A DNA stretch of 51,167 nt from Acinetobacter sp. P8-3-8 (GTDB lineage Bacteria; Pseudomonadota; Gammaproteobacteria; Pseudomonadales; Moraxellaceae). Positions within the stretch are counted from its first letter, which is position 1. Every line of letters begins with the position of its first letter. The position numbers were made by a program, and so were the translations under genes. Below are positions 26,036-35,070 of this stretch, piece by piece. The stretch covers positions 1-51,167 of the forward strand of contig NZ_AFIE01000022.1 of assembly GCF_000214135.1 (NCBI RefSeq), in the 5' to 3' direction. The notes under the pieces are model-generated. The model was not told where the DNA came from and searched no databases. It saw nothing but the letters and a program-made list of their open reading frames with translations.

Positions 26036-26659
26036 TTAATCAGTTTCTTTTTTAGAAATTGCTTTCATAATCGCATCCATTTCAAAACCACGATATTGCA
26101 AAAAACGAATCTGCTTGGCTTTGATCTTTGGGTCTTTCGCTACTTCGGTACCGTATTTTTTAACCTTGAGTTGATACGCTTGTTCATACCAATCAATTTC
26201 AGCTAAATCCTCTTGTACCAGTGCTTTATCTAGTTGTTTACTTCTCAATGCGAGTTTAATACGGTTTGGGCCTTTGCCTTTACGCATCTGACTGCGTACG
26301 GTCATTTCAGCAACACGTTGATCACTTTGATAATTATTCTGTGCTAATTCCTCTACTAGACTAATAACTTCGTCTCGGTCTTGAGCATAGGTTATTAACT
26401 TTTCAATTAATTCTGCTTTGGAATATTCTCTACGTGTTAGTACTGCAAAAGCATAGGAACGTAGGCGAGTGCCTGTTAAACCTTGAGGTTTTGGAGTGGC
26501 TTCTGTTTCGTCATCTGTGAATGCTTTTTGAAGCTCTGCATCGTCAATATCTTGATATTGTGTCTCTGTTTGATGATGGGTTTGATCGGGTTGTTGTTTG
26601 CCAAATTGCTGTTTTAATTTTTCATAATCGAGCATTTTGGGAAAGTTTGGATTAGACAT
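26036..26659 (-). CDS. recX: Regulatory protein RecX
   Basis: Modulator of RecA filament assembly. At 207 aa it has about 60 extra N-terminal residues, polar and Gln/Thr/Asp-rich, before the RecX core. The core begins RLRSYAFAVLTRREYSKAEL and shows the typical three-helix repeats, including YQSDQRVAEMTVRSQMRKG and the C-terminal RFLQYRGFEMDAIMKAI. It lies downstream of recA on the same strand, 213 bp away and past a hairpin terminator, so expression probably comes from read-through or its own promoter. Confidence 0.92.
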   Translation of the reverse strand: MSNPNFPKMLDYEKLKQQFGKQQPDQTHHQTETQYQDIDDAELQKAFTDDETEATPKPQGLTGTRLRSYAFAVLTRREYSKAELIEKLITYAQDRDEVISLVEELAQNNYQSDQRVAEMTVRSQMRKGKGPNRIKLALRSKQLDKALVQEDLAEIDWYEQAYQLKVKKYGTEVAKDPKIKAKQIRFLQYRGFEMDAIMKAISKKETD

Positions 26660-26826
26660 CTTGGGCTTTACTATTTCAAATAAATTAATGAATAGAAGCT
26701 TATTTTAACAGTATTGTGAATTGGATATGGCTTTTTATTTTTATCACGTTAAAAGGTTTTGTTAGTCGCGTATCAATATTTATTTACACTATAAGATTTT
26801 TAAAATTTATCTATAAAAACCACACT

Positions 26827-26849
26827 AAAAAACGCCCCGAAAGGCGTTT
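26827..26849 (-). terminator. Terminator after recA
   Basis: AAACGCC (26830-26836) pairs with GGCGTTT (26843-26849). On the minus strand it is followed by a T-run. Read-through would reach recX. Confidence 0.8.
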
Positions 26850-26872
26850 AATGTATTCAATGGATATCGATA

Positions 26873-27919
26873 TTAAACTTCTAAGAAATCAGGTTCTTCT
26901 TCATCTTTCTCATCCGCTGGTGCTGCAATCGCTGTAGTCAAAAGCTTTTCACGAATCATACGATCAAGATCTTGCGCCAATTGAGGCTTTTCTTCTAAGT
27001 GACGAATGACGTTGTTTTTACCTTGGCCAATTTTATCGCCTTGATAAGAGTACCAAGCACCTGCTTTTTGTACCAATTCTTGCGCTACAGCAAGGTCAAC
27101 CAACTCACCTAAGTGATTTACACCTTTGCCATACATAATTTGGAATACAGCTTCTCTAAATGGAGGTGCCATTTTGTTTTTAACGACTTTAACGCGAGTT
27201 TCAGAACCCACAATTTCATCGCCTTCTTTAACTTGACCAATACGGCGAATGTCTAAACGTACAGAGGCATAGAATTTCAGTGCATTACCACCCGTTGTAG
27301 TTTCTGGGCTACCAAACATGACACCAATCTTCATACGGATTTGGTTAATGAAAATCACCATACAGTTTGAACGTTTGGCATTACCTGTAATTTTACGCAA
27401 TGCTTGGCTCATCAAACGTGCTTGTAAGCCCATATGTGAATCGCCCATTTCGCCTTCAATTTCAGCTTTCGGGGTTAGTGCAGCAACAGAATCGACAACG
27501 ATCATATCAACAGCGCCAGAGCGAACTAACATATCTGCAATTTCAAGCGCTTGTTCACCATGGTCGGGCTGTGAAACAAGCAGATTGTCAATATCAACCC
27601 CAAGTTTACGTGCATATTGTGGATCTAAAGCATGTTCGGCATCAATAAAAGCACATGTTCCGCCAGCTTTTTGACATTGTGCAATCGCTTGAAGTGTCAT
27701 GGTTGTTTTACCCGAAGATTCAGGGCCGTAAATCTCTACGATACGACCTTTCGGTAAGCCACCAATACCCAGTGCGATATCAAGCGTTAAAGAACCTGTA
27801 GATACAGCTTCTACGGCTTGAACAGTATTGTCGCCAAGGCGCATAACTGTATTTTTACCAAACTGCTTCTCAATTTGGCTGAGTGCCGCATTGAGCGCTT
27901 TGCTTTTGTTATCATCCAT
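26873..27919 (-). CDS. recA: Recombinase RecA
   Basis: ATP-dependent strand-exchange protein for homologous recombination and the DNA damage response, 348 aa. The sequence carries Walker [10 protein letters not shown], the [15 protein letters not shown] segment, DNA-binding loops L1 ([19 protein letters not shown]) and L2 ([17 protein letters not shown]), and an acidic C-terminus. No canonical LexA-type palindrome was found in the 160 bp before its start, in keeping with the absence of classical LexA from this genus. Confidence 0.99.
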   Translation of the reverse strand: MDDNKSKALNAALSQIEKQFGKNTVMRLGDNTVQAVEAVSTGSLTLDIALGIGGLPKGRIVEIYGPESSGKTTMTLQAIAQCQKAGGTCAFIDAEHALDPQYARKLGVDIDNLLVSQPDHGEQALEIADMLVRSGAVDMIVVDSVAALTPKAEIEGEMGDSHMGLQARLMSQALRKITGNAKRSNCMVIFINQIRMKIGVMFGSPETTTGGNALKFYASVRLDIRRIGQVKEGDEIVGSETRVKVVKNKMAPPFREAVFQIMYGKGVNHLGELVDLAVAQELVQKAGAWYSYQGDKIGQGKNNVIRHLEEKPQLAQDLDRMIREKLLTTAIAAPADEKDEEEPDFLEV

Positions 27920-28044
27920 CTCGTAAACCTCAAACGATGTAATATCACTAATATCTTAAGTGGATGTGATTAAATTTGATCTTTCGTCCACGGCAGTAAT
28001 AGTGACAGAAATTAAAAATCTGTTCTATGTTTAAATTTATTTGT

Positions 28045-28061
28045 GCGACATGAAATGTCGC
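28045..28061 (-). terminator. Possible terminator after hslR
   Basis: GCGACAT/ATGTCGC, a 7-bp perfect stem with a 3-nt loop, located between hslR and recA. It is not followed by a clean T-run, so termination would be weak. Confidence 0.4.
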
Positions 28062-28079
28062 GATAGACCAAAACGAATT

Positions 28080-28526
28080 TCAGTCATCATCATAAGACCA
28101 GCTTTGGTCAAATTGTTGATCATTTTCTTGTTTAAATTTATGAATTTCACGTCGATCTTTTTTACTTGGTCGATGATCAGGTCGGGCAAGATTATGCAAT
28201 TTTCTTTGGGTTGAAATCAACTCTCTACGTGCAATACTGACTTCAGTTTCTTCGTAAAGTTGTTGTGCAATTGGAGCACCACCACGTACAGCAGAAAGTG
28301 CTTTAATCACCACAGTTTTTCGGTCAAAACCTTGTTGTATGGTGAGTTCCATACCGACGCGAATTTCTTTAGACACTTTAACGCGTTCATTATTGTGATG
28401 AACTTTACCACCTTCAATCGCATCTTTAGCGATTGAACGTGTTTTAAAAAAACGTGCAGCCCAAAGCCATTTGTCTACACGCATTGATTCTACAGGTGGG
28501 TGATTAGGCTGTTTTGACATCGACAT
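28080..28526 (-). CDS. hslR: Ribosome-associated heat shock protein Hsp15
   Basis: S4-domain RNA-binding protein that in E. coli rescues 50S subunits carrying a stalled peptidyl-tRNA. It has 148 aa. The S4 domain begins at MRVDKWLWAARFFKTRS, followed by the family's GGKVHHNNERVKVSKEI stretch and a charged C-terminal tail. It overlaps the upstream HAD phosphatase gene by 23 bp; the same pair (yrfG-hslR) is adjacent in E. coli, which supports both names. Confidence 0.9.
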   Translation of the reverse strand: MSMSKQPNHPPVESMRVDKWLWAARFFKTRSIAKDAIEGGKVHHNNERVKVSKEIRVGMELTIQQGFDRKTVVIKALSAVRGGAPIAQQLYEETEVSIARRELISTQRKLHNLARPDHRPSKKDRREIHKFKQENDQQFDQSWSYDDD

Positions 28527-29202
28527 CCTTATTTTGAATTTGCTCTAGTATAGGTAAAAGCTCAGTTAAATCATTGATCGCAGGAAATTCAAGCTCTAAT
28601 GCATGGCGTGGCGCACGTAAGCTTGAAGGTTGAGTAATGGTAACCAAATGGGCTATTCCAAATTTTGCAGCACCGTTTAAAACAGGTGCAGTATCATCCA
28701 CTAAACATGCATTTTGTGGGTCAAAAAAATGTTTAGTTTGTAGGATTTGCCAAAACTCGACAAACTCTTTGGAGTAGCCAATTTCTTCACTGCTGATCAT
28801 GACTTCAAAATAAGGGCTTAAATCAACATTTTCAAGTTTAAGTTTTAACCCTGCGCAATCTGCATTGGTGAGTAACCAACAGCGATAACCTTGTTGTTGT
28901 AAAGACTTTAATAGCTCAAAACAACCTATTCTTGGGGCAATTTTGTCTTTAAAGTCATATTGTAGTTGTAATACATCTACACCAACTTTTTCAGTCCAGT
29001 AGGTAGATGAATACCAAGATAGTGTATGCTTATGCTGTTGATAGAAATCAGACAGAATGGAATGACTTTGTTCCAATGAACATTGGTATGTTTCTGCATG
29101 ACGTTCTGGAAGTTTGGTATTCCAGATCAAATCATCAAAAGCTAAATCGAGTAGTGTGCCGTCCATATCAAAGAAGATAATCGGCTGAGTAGAATCAGAC
29201 AT
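28504..29202 (-). CDS. yrfG: HAD-family phosphatase, YrfG-like (GMP/IMP nucleotidase)
   Basis: Haloacid dehalogenase superfamily hydrolase, 232 aa. Motif I is FFDMDGTLLDL with both catalytic aspartates. Motif II is the LLTNAD segment, a lysine follows in GYSKE, and motif IV is the CLVDDTAP stretch. A helical cap domain lies between motifs I and II. The neighbouring hslR and the sequence pattern fit YrfG, a purine mononucleotidase in E. coli. Its start codon is only 18 bp from that of the divergent cysQ. Confidence 0.8.
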   Translation of the reverse strand: MSDSTQPIIFFDMDGTLLDLAFDDLIWNTKLPERHAETYQCSLEQSHSILSDFYQQHKHTLSWYSSTYWTEKVGVDVLQLQYDFKDKIAPRIGCFELLKSLQQQGYRCWLLTNADCAGLKLKLENVDLSPYFEVMISSEEIGYSKEFVEFWQILQTKHFFDPQNACLVDDTAPVLNGAAKFGIAHLVTITQPSSLRAPRHALELEFPAINDLTELLPILEQIQNKDVDVKTA

Positions 29203-29220
29203 AAAATAGGTTTTTAATCA

Positions 29221-30072
29221 ATGTTTATTACAGTTCCTGCACCGCAAGATGAACAAATTTTAAAATTAGTTCCGATTTTGGCGCATGCAAGTCAAATCTT
29301 GTTAGAAGAATACCAAAATTATTGTGCAGGGCGTGAGTTTAATATTGATGAAAAAGATGATCATTCGCCTGTAACGCAAGCTGATTTAAGAGTAAATGAT
29401 TATTTAATCAAACAGTTGGCACTACTTACACCTGATATTCCTGTTTTATCGGAAGAAAGTGATAATTCTCAACGTCACGAGTGGAAAGTGTGTTGGATGT
29501 TAGATCCTTTGGATGGAACTAAAGAATTTATTCATGAACGTGATGAATTCACAATTAATTTAAGTCTCATTCAAGAGCATCAAACTTTACTTTCAATTAT
29601 TGCTGTGCCTACTGAACAGGTGATGTATATCGGCTATTTAACGGAATTGCCTTATAAATATTCCTTTATTCGAGAAAGTTGGGAGCGTTATTGTAAATAT
29701 AAAAATACAGAAACGGATGCTATTCAAGTTGGCTTAAGTCATAGCAGTAAAAACCCAAAATATCAGCAATATATTGATTATATTGAACAAGAAATACCTG
29801 TTATTCGCCGTGAGGCGGGCAGTGCTTATAAATTTTGTATGATGCTTGAAGGTGAAATTGATATTTATCCACGCTTTCACCCTACATCAGAATGGGACAC
29901 CAGTGCAGGGCAAGGCTTATTAGAGAGTATTGGTGGTGGGTTACTGAGTTTGGATGCTGTGCCTTTTACTTATAATCAGCGTAGTACTGTTTTAAATGAT
30001 GGTTTTATTGCTTATAGAAATGCAGAGAATAAAGATATTGCATTGGAAGCATTATCTAATGTTAATTTATAG
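29221..30072 (+). CDS. cysQ: 3'(2'),5'-bisphosphate nucleotidase CysQ
   Basis: Removes the 3' phosphate from PAP, a by-product of sulfate assimilation. It has 283 aa and belongs to the inositol monophosphatase-like family. Motifs: HSPVTQADLRVND, the metal-binding LDPLDGTKEFIHERDEFTIN region, and the C-terminal WDTSAGQGLLESIGG. These match Mg-dependent, lithium-sensitive phosphatases. The gene is divergent from yrfG with 18 bp between start codons, so its promoter must lie within the yrfG coding region. No ribosome binding site stands out. Confidence 0.92.
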   Translation: MFITVPAPQDEQILKLVPILAHASQILLEEYQNYCAGREFNIDEKDDHSPVTQADLRVNDYLIKQLALLTPDIPVLSEESDNSQRHEWKVCWMLDPLDGTKEFIHERDEFTINLSLIQEHQTLLSIIAVPTEQVMYIGYLTELPYKYSFIRESWERYCKYKNTETDAIQVGLSHSSKNPKYQQYIDYIEQEIPVIRREAGSAYKFCMMLEGEIDIYPRFHPTSEWDTSAGQGLLESIGGGLLSLDAVPFTYNQRSTVLNDGFIAYRNAENKDIALEALSNVNL

Positions 30073-30213
30073 TCTGTTGTTGTCTATCGTGATATAGAGC
30101 TAAAGCATTAAATTTGATGAGATTATCCGTTTTATTGCAAAGCGCCGATTTTAGATTTGATTGAGAGTTTTGTCTCACATGGTATAGTGGAGCAGTATAG
30201 ATAAGAGTTGTAA

Positions 30214-30954
30214 TTGAATATGGCCTTAGAGTTATTGCCAAAGAGTATGCTGAAAGCAATTGATTTATTGCCTGATGCAAATACCCCAGTGACATTATTT
30301 ACTCGACATTCGATCCGTGAAGTGGTCAATGGTCAGGGTTTGTCGGGTTATGATTTGCAATTGACTTCTGAAGGTCGTGATTTGGCGCAAGCTTGGGGTT
30401 CATACCTGATTGATCATACCGACCGTATTATTCAACATTGTATTTCGAGTCCAATTCAACGTTGTGTAGATACTGCTGCTTTGATGATTCAAGGAGCTGA
30501 TGCAATTCTACCTGATAATAATACACATCATATTGAAATCGTTGAGAAAGGCTTATTGGTTGAACCGGGAAGTTTTGTGCTCGATATTAAACAAGCAGCA
30601 CCATATTTCCGCAAACAAGGTGCTTTAGGTTTTATCAATAGTTTCGTGAATAATACCTTACCTGGTATGAAGCATCCAATTACTGGTGTGGTTGATGTAC
30701 TTGAATTGATTTACGAAACGCATCCGACTGGACAGAATCAGCTAAGTCTTGCTGTGAGTCACGATACAATTCTCGCCGCAATTATTGCGGTTATTTCTAA
30801 GCGAACTCAGATCAAACAAAGTGATTGGCCTGAAATGATGGAAGGCTTATTTGTGTGGTTTGAAGGTGATAATTTTGCAGATTGTCATTTGAAATGGATT
30901 TGGCGTGGCGAAAAGGGTGATCTTTCGATTCGAGAATTTGATCAGCCACAATGA
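30214..30954 (+). CDS. Histidine phosphatase superfamily protein
   Basis: Predicted phosphohydrolase of the histidine phosphatase clan, 246 aa. The N-terminal catalytic motif appears as LFTRHSIRE in place of the common RHG, resembling acid phosphatase-type members. SSPIQRCVDTAALM carries a conserved arginine, and LAVSHDTILAA carries the second histidine and a putative proton donor. The start is either TTG at 30214, with AAGAG seven bases upstream, or the ATG two codons later at 30220. No signal peptide is present. Substrate unknown. It seems monocistronic, although cysQ is 141 bp upstream on the same strand. Confidence 0.82.
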   Translation: MNMALELLPKSMLKAIDLLPDANTPVTLFTRHSIREVVNGQGLSGYDLQLTSEGRDLAQAWGSYLIDHTDRIIQHCISSPIQRCVDTAALMIQGADAILPDNNTHHIEIVEKGLLVEPGSFVLDIKQAAPYFRKQGALGFINSFVNNTLPGMKHPITGVVDVLELIYETHPTGQNQLSLAVSHDTILAAIIAVISKRTQIKQSDWPEMMEGLFVWFEGDNFADCHLKWIWRGEKGDLSIREFDQPQ

Positions 30955-31191
30955 TTTAGAAATGTGTATAGATATATTGAGTGACTATTTTTCGTCATAC
31001 ATTAAACCATTGTGAATGTATTTAAGCTGAGTTAAGCAAAGTATTCGATGTTTTTGATTGTTTTATCATTCATTAGAAAATAGTTATAAGAGAATGATTT
31101 TATCTTTAAAATTTTTAGCTTTGTGATGTGACTGAATTTTGATGTTATGAATAGATGTTATGAATATGCGACGAAAAATAGATACAAAAAA

Positions 31192-31215
31192 AGCCCTAAA
31201 CTAGGGCTCTTTTTT
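31192..31215. terminator. Bidirectional terminator between the histidine phosphatase gene and rpsT
   Basis: AGCCCTA (31192-31198) pairs with TAGGGCT (31202-31208), flanked by A and T runs on the two sides. It mainly ends rpsT on the minus strand. Confidence 0.88.
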
Positions 31216-31225
31216 ATGCAACAAC

Positions 31226-31492
31226 TTAGTTAGCTAAAGCTTTAACTTGTGCATTTAAACGGCTCTTATGACGAGCAGCTTTGTTTTTATGGATGATACC
31301 TTTATCAGCCATACGGTCGATTACTGGAACAGCTTTTTTGTAAGCATCAGTAGCAACAGTATAGTCACCAGCAGCAATAGCAGCTACTGTACGTTTGATA
31401 TAAGTACGAACCATAGAACGTAAGCTTGCGTTGTGTTTACGTGCTTTAACGTTTTGTTTAGCACGTTTTTTTGCTTGAGCAGAGTTTGCCAC
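31226..31492 (-). CDS. rpsT: 30S ribosomal protein S20
   Basis: Primary 16S rRNA-binding protein of the small subunit. The open frame can be drawn from an ATG at 31537, but the family N-terminus [13 protein letters not shown] shows that translation starts at the GTG at 31492, giving 88 aa. AGGAG lies seven bases before that GTG. Non-AUG starts are common in rpsT and contribute to its autoregulation. The product is very basic and helical. It is a single-gene transcript with its own terminator, divergent from the SDR gene. Confidence 0.96.
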   Translation of the reverse strand: MANSAQAKKRAKQNVKARKHNASLRSMVRTYIKRTVAAIAAGDYTVATDAYKKAVPVIDRMADKGIIHKNKAARHKSRLNAQVKALAN

Positions 31493-31707
31493 TCGTGCAC
31501 TCCTTGAAATAGATTGGTCTGGGCGGGCTGAAATCACATCTGAAAACCTACATCAGAGAATTTTCACCAGCCCGTAAACAAGTGCCATATTGTGATTAAA
31601 ACCAGCTCCAAAGTCAAGTCTTGGCTTGCTTTGGCTACATTATAGATGCAGAAAAATTTTAAATAAAACGTTAGATTACTCATTAAGTTAGGGAGATTGT
31701 TTAAAAA

Positions 31708-32373
31708 ATGACTAAATCAATTAAAAGTGCAATTGTAATTGGAGCAACAGGTTTGGTGGGGAAAGCTTTGATTGAGCTACTTCAGCAAAATCCAAATTGT
31801 GAAAAAATTACCGCTATTGTAAGACGTGAGTCAGCAGACTTTAAACATTTAAATAAAGTTGAGCAATTTGTCCTAGAAGACTTTTTATTGCTCAATGACC
31901 AAGACGTGAGTGGCTATAGCCATGCATTTAGTTGTTTAGGCTCAACCATTAAAAAAGCAGGTTCAAAAGAAGCTTTCTATAATATTGATTTTGAAATGAA
32001 TGCACACTTCGCTGATTTACTTGAAATGACAGGAACGCATTTTGTACTGGTCAGTGCCTTGGGCGCAAATGCAGGCTCACCTATATTTTATAATAAAGTG
32101 AAAGGGGAGCTAGAACAATATATACAAAAGCTTGATCTATATCGGGTTTCTATTGTTCGTCCATCCTTATTATTAGGTGAGCGTCAAGAGCAAAGAACGC
32201 TTGAAGATGTGATGCAAAAATTTTATCAAAAGGTTTCGCATTTGGTACCCAATTCATTTAAATATAAGCCAGTGACAGCGGATCAAGTGGCTCATACTAT
32301 GGTCGATGTGGCGCAAACGCAGACTGAAAAGTTTGAAATATATGATAATTTACGCATACAAAATGCCAAATAA
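31708..32373 (+). CDS. Atypical short-chain dehydrogenase/NAD(P)-binding protein
   Basis: Rossmann-fold protein of 221 aa, related to the HTATIP2/TIP30-like atypical SDR group. The N-terminal dinucleotide loop is VIGATGLVGKALIELL, followed by VRRES, which may bind the NADP phosphate. SCLGSTIKKAGS and the FVLVSALGANAGSPIFYNKVK segment contain the place of the usual YxxxK, here Y-N-K-V-K. Substrate unknown. It lies 12 bp upstream of rraA and a GST-fold gene, so an operon of three is likely. Confidence 0.83.
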   Translation: MTKSIKSAIVIGATGLVGKALIELLQQNPNCEKITAIVRRESADFKHLNKVEQFVLEDFLLLNDQDVSGYSHAFSCLGSTIKKAGSKEAFYNIDFEMNAHFADLLEMTGTHFVLVSALGANAGSPIFYNKVKGELEQYIQKLDLYRVSIVRPSLLLGERQEQRTLEDVMQKFYQKVSHLVPNSFKYKPVTADQVAHTMVDVAQTQTEKFEIYDNLRIQNAK

Positions 32374-32385
32374 TGGAGAATTAAA

Positions 32386-32898
32386 GTGACGACAGTCCCA
32401 TTTGTAACTTGTGATTTATTAGATGACAATCCAGAGAAGGATATTCAAACCTTAATTCCATCGATGGATGGTAAATTTTTCAGAAGTTATGGCGCACGTA
32501 AAACATTTGGTGGTCAAATCGTGACTGTAAAATGTTTTGAAGACAATTCACGAGTAAAAGAATTATTAGCAACAGATGGAGCTGGTAAGGTTTTAGTTGT
32601 AGATGGTGGTGCATCTATGCGTTGTGCATTGATGGGCGATATGATTGCTGAATCAGCTGTTAAAAATCACTGGAATGGTGTTGTGATTTACGGCTGTGTC
32701 CGTGATGTGGATGCATTGGCAGAACTTGATCTGGGTGTGCATGCATTGGCTGCAATTCCACAAAAAAGTAATCGCAAGGGTATAGGTGAAGTTGATGTTG
32801 CCTTGTATTTTGGCAATGTAAGCTTCAATTCTGGTGATTATCTGTATGCAGATAACAACGGAATCGTAGTTGCAAAAGAAAAATTAGTCGATTTATAA
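32386..32898 (+). CDS. rraA: RraA family protein
   Basis: Member of the RraA family, 170 aa. E. coli RraA inhibits RNase E, while related proteins are metal-dependent 4-hydroxy-4-methyl-2-oxoglutarate/oxaloacetate aldolases. The GDMIAESAVKNHWNGVV and YGCVRDVDALAELDLGVHAL segments retain the G-x-R-D pattern of the aldolase metal site, so aldolase activity is possible. GTG is the start, with GGAG eight bases before it. It sits 12 bp after the SDR gene. Confidence 0.9.
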   Translation: MTTVPFVTCDLLDDNPEKDIQTLIPSMDGKFFRSYGARKTFGGQIVTVKCFEDNSRVKELLATDGAGKVLVVDGGASMRCALMGDMIAESAVKNHWNGVVIYGCVRDVDALAELDLGVHALAAIPQKSNRKGIGEVDVALYFGNVSFNSGDYLYADNNGIVVAKEKLVDL

Positions 32899-32925
32899 GA
32901 TTAGGCAAATCATAAGGACAATAAA

Positions 32926-33714
32926 ATGGTGCACCATCAAATTAAAGTTGTACAAGCATTACTTTCAAGCCTGACAGCGGGTGGTCGAGGCGTTTCAGGG
33001 ACAGCATTTCCGAATCAACCTGAAAAAGCATTAAAGTTGTATGAATTTGAAGGTTCACCATTTTGTCGTCGTGTTCGTGAAGTTTTGACTTTATTAAACC
33101 TTGATTACGAAGTGTATCCATGTCCTAAAGGTGGAACGAAATACCGTAAAATTGTGAAAGAACAAGGCGGTAAATTACAGTTTCCTTTCTTTGTGGATGA
33201 AAATACAGGTGAAAAACTGTATGAATCCAAAGCCATTGTGAATTATTTATTTAAACACTACGGTAAAACGGGAAAAACACCAGAGAAATATTCGAAGTAT
33301 CCAAAATATCCGAGAGTGGCATTGGTTGGAACAATCATCAATGGAGCACGTGGTGTGTGGATAGATAAAAAAATTATCAATCGTGAAGCACCTGAGCAAT
33401 TGTTGGAATTGTGGGGTTTTGAGGGAAGTCCTTATTCACGTATCATTCGTGGCGTACTTACAGAATTAGAATTACCTTTTAAATTACATAATGTTGCTAA
33501 AGAACGTTGGCAAGATATGGGGCCTGCGGTACTGCGTTTAAAACCGGGTAAATACGAACCATTGAAAGGTGGAAAACGTGAAAAAACAATTCCGATCATG
33601 GGGCGTAAGAAAAAAGATATTCAAGTGCCATATTTAATCGATCCTAATACTGGAACACATTTATTTGAATCGGAAGCGATTGTAAAATATTTGCAAAAAC
33701 AATATGGCGCATAA
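32926..33714 (+). CDS. Protein with two tandem glutathione S-transferase N-terminal domains
   Basis: 262 aa made of two thioredoxin-like GST N-domains, with no helical GST C-domain. Repeat one (about 36-113) has FEGSPFCRR with Cys47 and ends in LYESKAIVNYLFKHYG. Repeat two (about 161-261) has FEGSPYSRI, in which the cysteine is replaced by Ser171, and ends in LFESEAIVKYLQKQYG. The internal duplication is clear by eye. The first half may be redox- or glutathione-active and the second structural. It is the last gene of the SDR-rraA unit and has its own terminator. Function unknown. Confidence 0.85.
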   Translation: MVHHQIKVVQALLSSLTAGGRGVSGTAFPNQPEKALKLYEFEGSPFCRRVREVLTLLNLDYEVYPCPKGGTKYRKIVKEQGGKLQFPFFVDENTGEKLYESKAIVNYLFKHYGKTGKTPEKYSKYPKYPRVALVGTIINGARGVWIDKKIINREAPEQLLELWGFEGSPYSRIIRGVLTELELPFKLHNVAKERWQDMGPAVLRLKPGKYEPLKGGKREKTIPIMGRKKKDIQVPYLIDPNTGTHLFESEAIVKYLQKQYGA

Positions 33715-33760
33715 CTTTGTGCATATATTGATTGTATTGGAATATTTATGTTGAAAATAG

Positions 33761-33784
33761 AAGCATCTGAAAAGATGCTTTTTT
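33761..33784 (+). terminator. Terminator after the tandem GST-domain gene
   Basis: AAGCATCT/AGATGCTT stem with a GAAA tetraloop and T-run. Confidence 0.88.
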
Positions 33785-33941
33785 ATGGTCAATGACTGAA
33801 AAATCATTTTATTTATGCTCTATTAGATTTACACAAGGTTGGAAGCAGTTTGGAATAAATCTTTTTAGAGATTGTTTTGAATACTATTTTGAATATTAAG
33901 TCACACTAAATCATAAGATTGCTTATGAATAGTTACGGTTA

Positions 33942-33993
33942 TTGACAAAATTTTAGTGAGATTATGATAAATTGACAAAAATATTATCAATTT
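33942..33993 (+). promoter_or_regulatory. Promoter and dyad upstream of the DyP peroxidase gene
   Basis: TTGACA at 33942-33947, a 17-bp spacer and TGATAA at 33965-33970 form a near-consensus promoter. Overlapping its -10 end is an inverted repeat, AAATTGA (33969-33975) with TCAATTT (33987-33993), placed where a repressor would block transcription. The regulator is unknown. Confidence 0.5.
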
Positions 33994-34005
33994 AGGGATG
34001 TTTAT

Positions 34006-34947
34006 ATGACTACAACTCGAATTCAACCTGTAATCAGCCGTCCTGGTGAGAATGCATTATTTATTGTTTTGGGCTTAAAGCAAGGTGCAGAGGTTGTAGA
34101 TACTGTTATTGATTTTTCAGCTAATTTTTCAGCATTAACCCGTAGTTTAACCAATCGTTACCCTGATGCTCAATTTAATGCAACGATGGGTTTTGGTTCA
34201 GATGCATGGGATCGTTTATTTCCAGAAGAAGCTAAACCTAAAGAATTAGAAACTTTCCAAGAAATAAAAGGCCCTAAATATACGGCTGTTTCAACTGCGG
34301 GTGATTTATTTTTCCATATTCGTGCAGACCGACAAGCATTGTGTTTTGAGTTGGCCAGTATTATTCAAGAACAATTACAAGATGTAACCACGCCAATTGA
34401 TGAAGTCCACGGCTTCCGTTATTTTGATGGTCGTTCAATTATTGGTTTTGTAGATGGTACTGAAAACCCTGAACATGAAATTGCTGCCGAATATGCATTG
34501 GTTGGTGATGAAGATACTGAATTTAAAGGCGGAAGTTATGCTTTTATTCAAAAATATATGCACGATATGGAAAAATGGCGTGCATTGAGTGATGAAGAAC
34601 AAGAAAAAGTGATTGGGCGTAAGAAATTTAATGATGTTGAGTTAGGTGATGATGTTAAACCGAAAACTGCACATAATGTGGTGAGTAAGGCACATGACGA
34701 AGATGGAAATGAATTGAAAATCATGCGTGCAAATATGCCGTTCTCATATCCTTCAAGAAATGAGTATGGAACTTTCTTTATCGGTTATGCACGTAAATTC
34801 AGTGTGACACGTCAAATGTTACAACATATGTTCCAAGGCGATGCTGAAGGTAACTTGGACAGTTTATTGGATTTTAGTACAGCAAAAACTGGAACTTTGT
34901 TCTTTGTACCGACTGTCGATTTCCTAGATGATTTGGGTGATGATTAA
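34006..34947 (+). CDS. DyP-type heme peroxidase
   Basis: Dye-decolourising peroxidase, 313 aa, similar in size to the YfeX group. The family signature GFVDGTENP is at 147-155, with Asp150 as the likely proton-handling residue. His223, in KTAHNVVS, is the expected proximal heme ligand. The C-terminal FFIGYARKF, about 80 residues later, is also typical. No Tat or Sec signal is present, so the enzyme is probably cytoplasmic or cargo of an encapsulin; no encapsulin gene is adjacent. It is monocistronic, with a good promoter and a terminator. Confidence 0.92.
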   Translation: MTTTRIQPVISRPGENALFIVLGLKQGAEVVDTVIDFSANFSALTRSLTNRYPDAQFNATMGFGSDAWDRLFPEEAKPKELETFQEIKGPKYTAVSTAGDLFFHIRADRQALCFELASIIQEQLQDVTTPIDEVHGFRYFDGRSIIGFVDGTENPEHEIAAEYALVGDEDTEFKGGSYAFIQKYMHDMEKWRALSDEEQEKVIGRKKFNDVELGDDVKPKTAHNVVSKAHDEDGNELKIMRANMPFSYPSRNEYGTFFIGYARKFSVTRQMLQHMFQGDAEGNLDSLLDFSTAKTGTLFFVPTVDFLDDLGDD

Positions 34948-34989
34948 TTTGATCATTTTCTAAAAATATTACACATTGTTTTAATATTG

Positions 34990-35014
34990 AAGGATGCGAA
35001 GTGCATCCTTTTTT
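34990..35014 (+). terminator. Terminator after the DyP peroxidase gene
   Basis: AAGGATGC (34990-34997) pairs with GCATCCTT (35003-35010), followed by T. Confidence 0.9.
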
Positions 35015-35070
35015 ATGCTCAGATGAAATTTTGATATGATGCTTAAAGCATTGATTGAGGATAAGTGAAA

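Noticed and set aside
25934-26206. Hydrophobic 90-residue frame antisense to the recX end
   Set aside because: It is T-rich low-complexity sequence, overlaps recX on the opposite strand and has no ribosome binding site.
26716-26937. 73-residue frame between recX and recA on the plus strand
   Set aside because: It runs through the recA terminator and into recA antisense; composition is AT-driven.
27920-28044. LexA/SOS box before recA
   Set aside because: No CTG-N10-CAG palindrome is present; the genus lacks classical LexA control.
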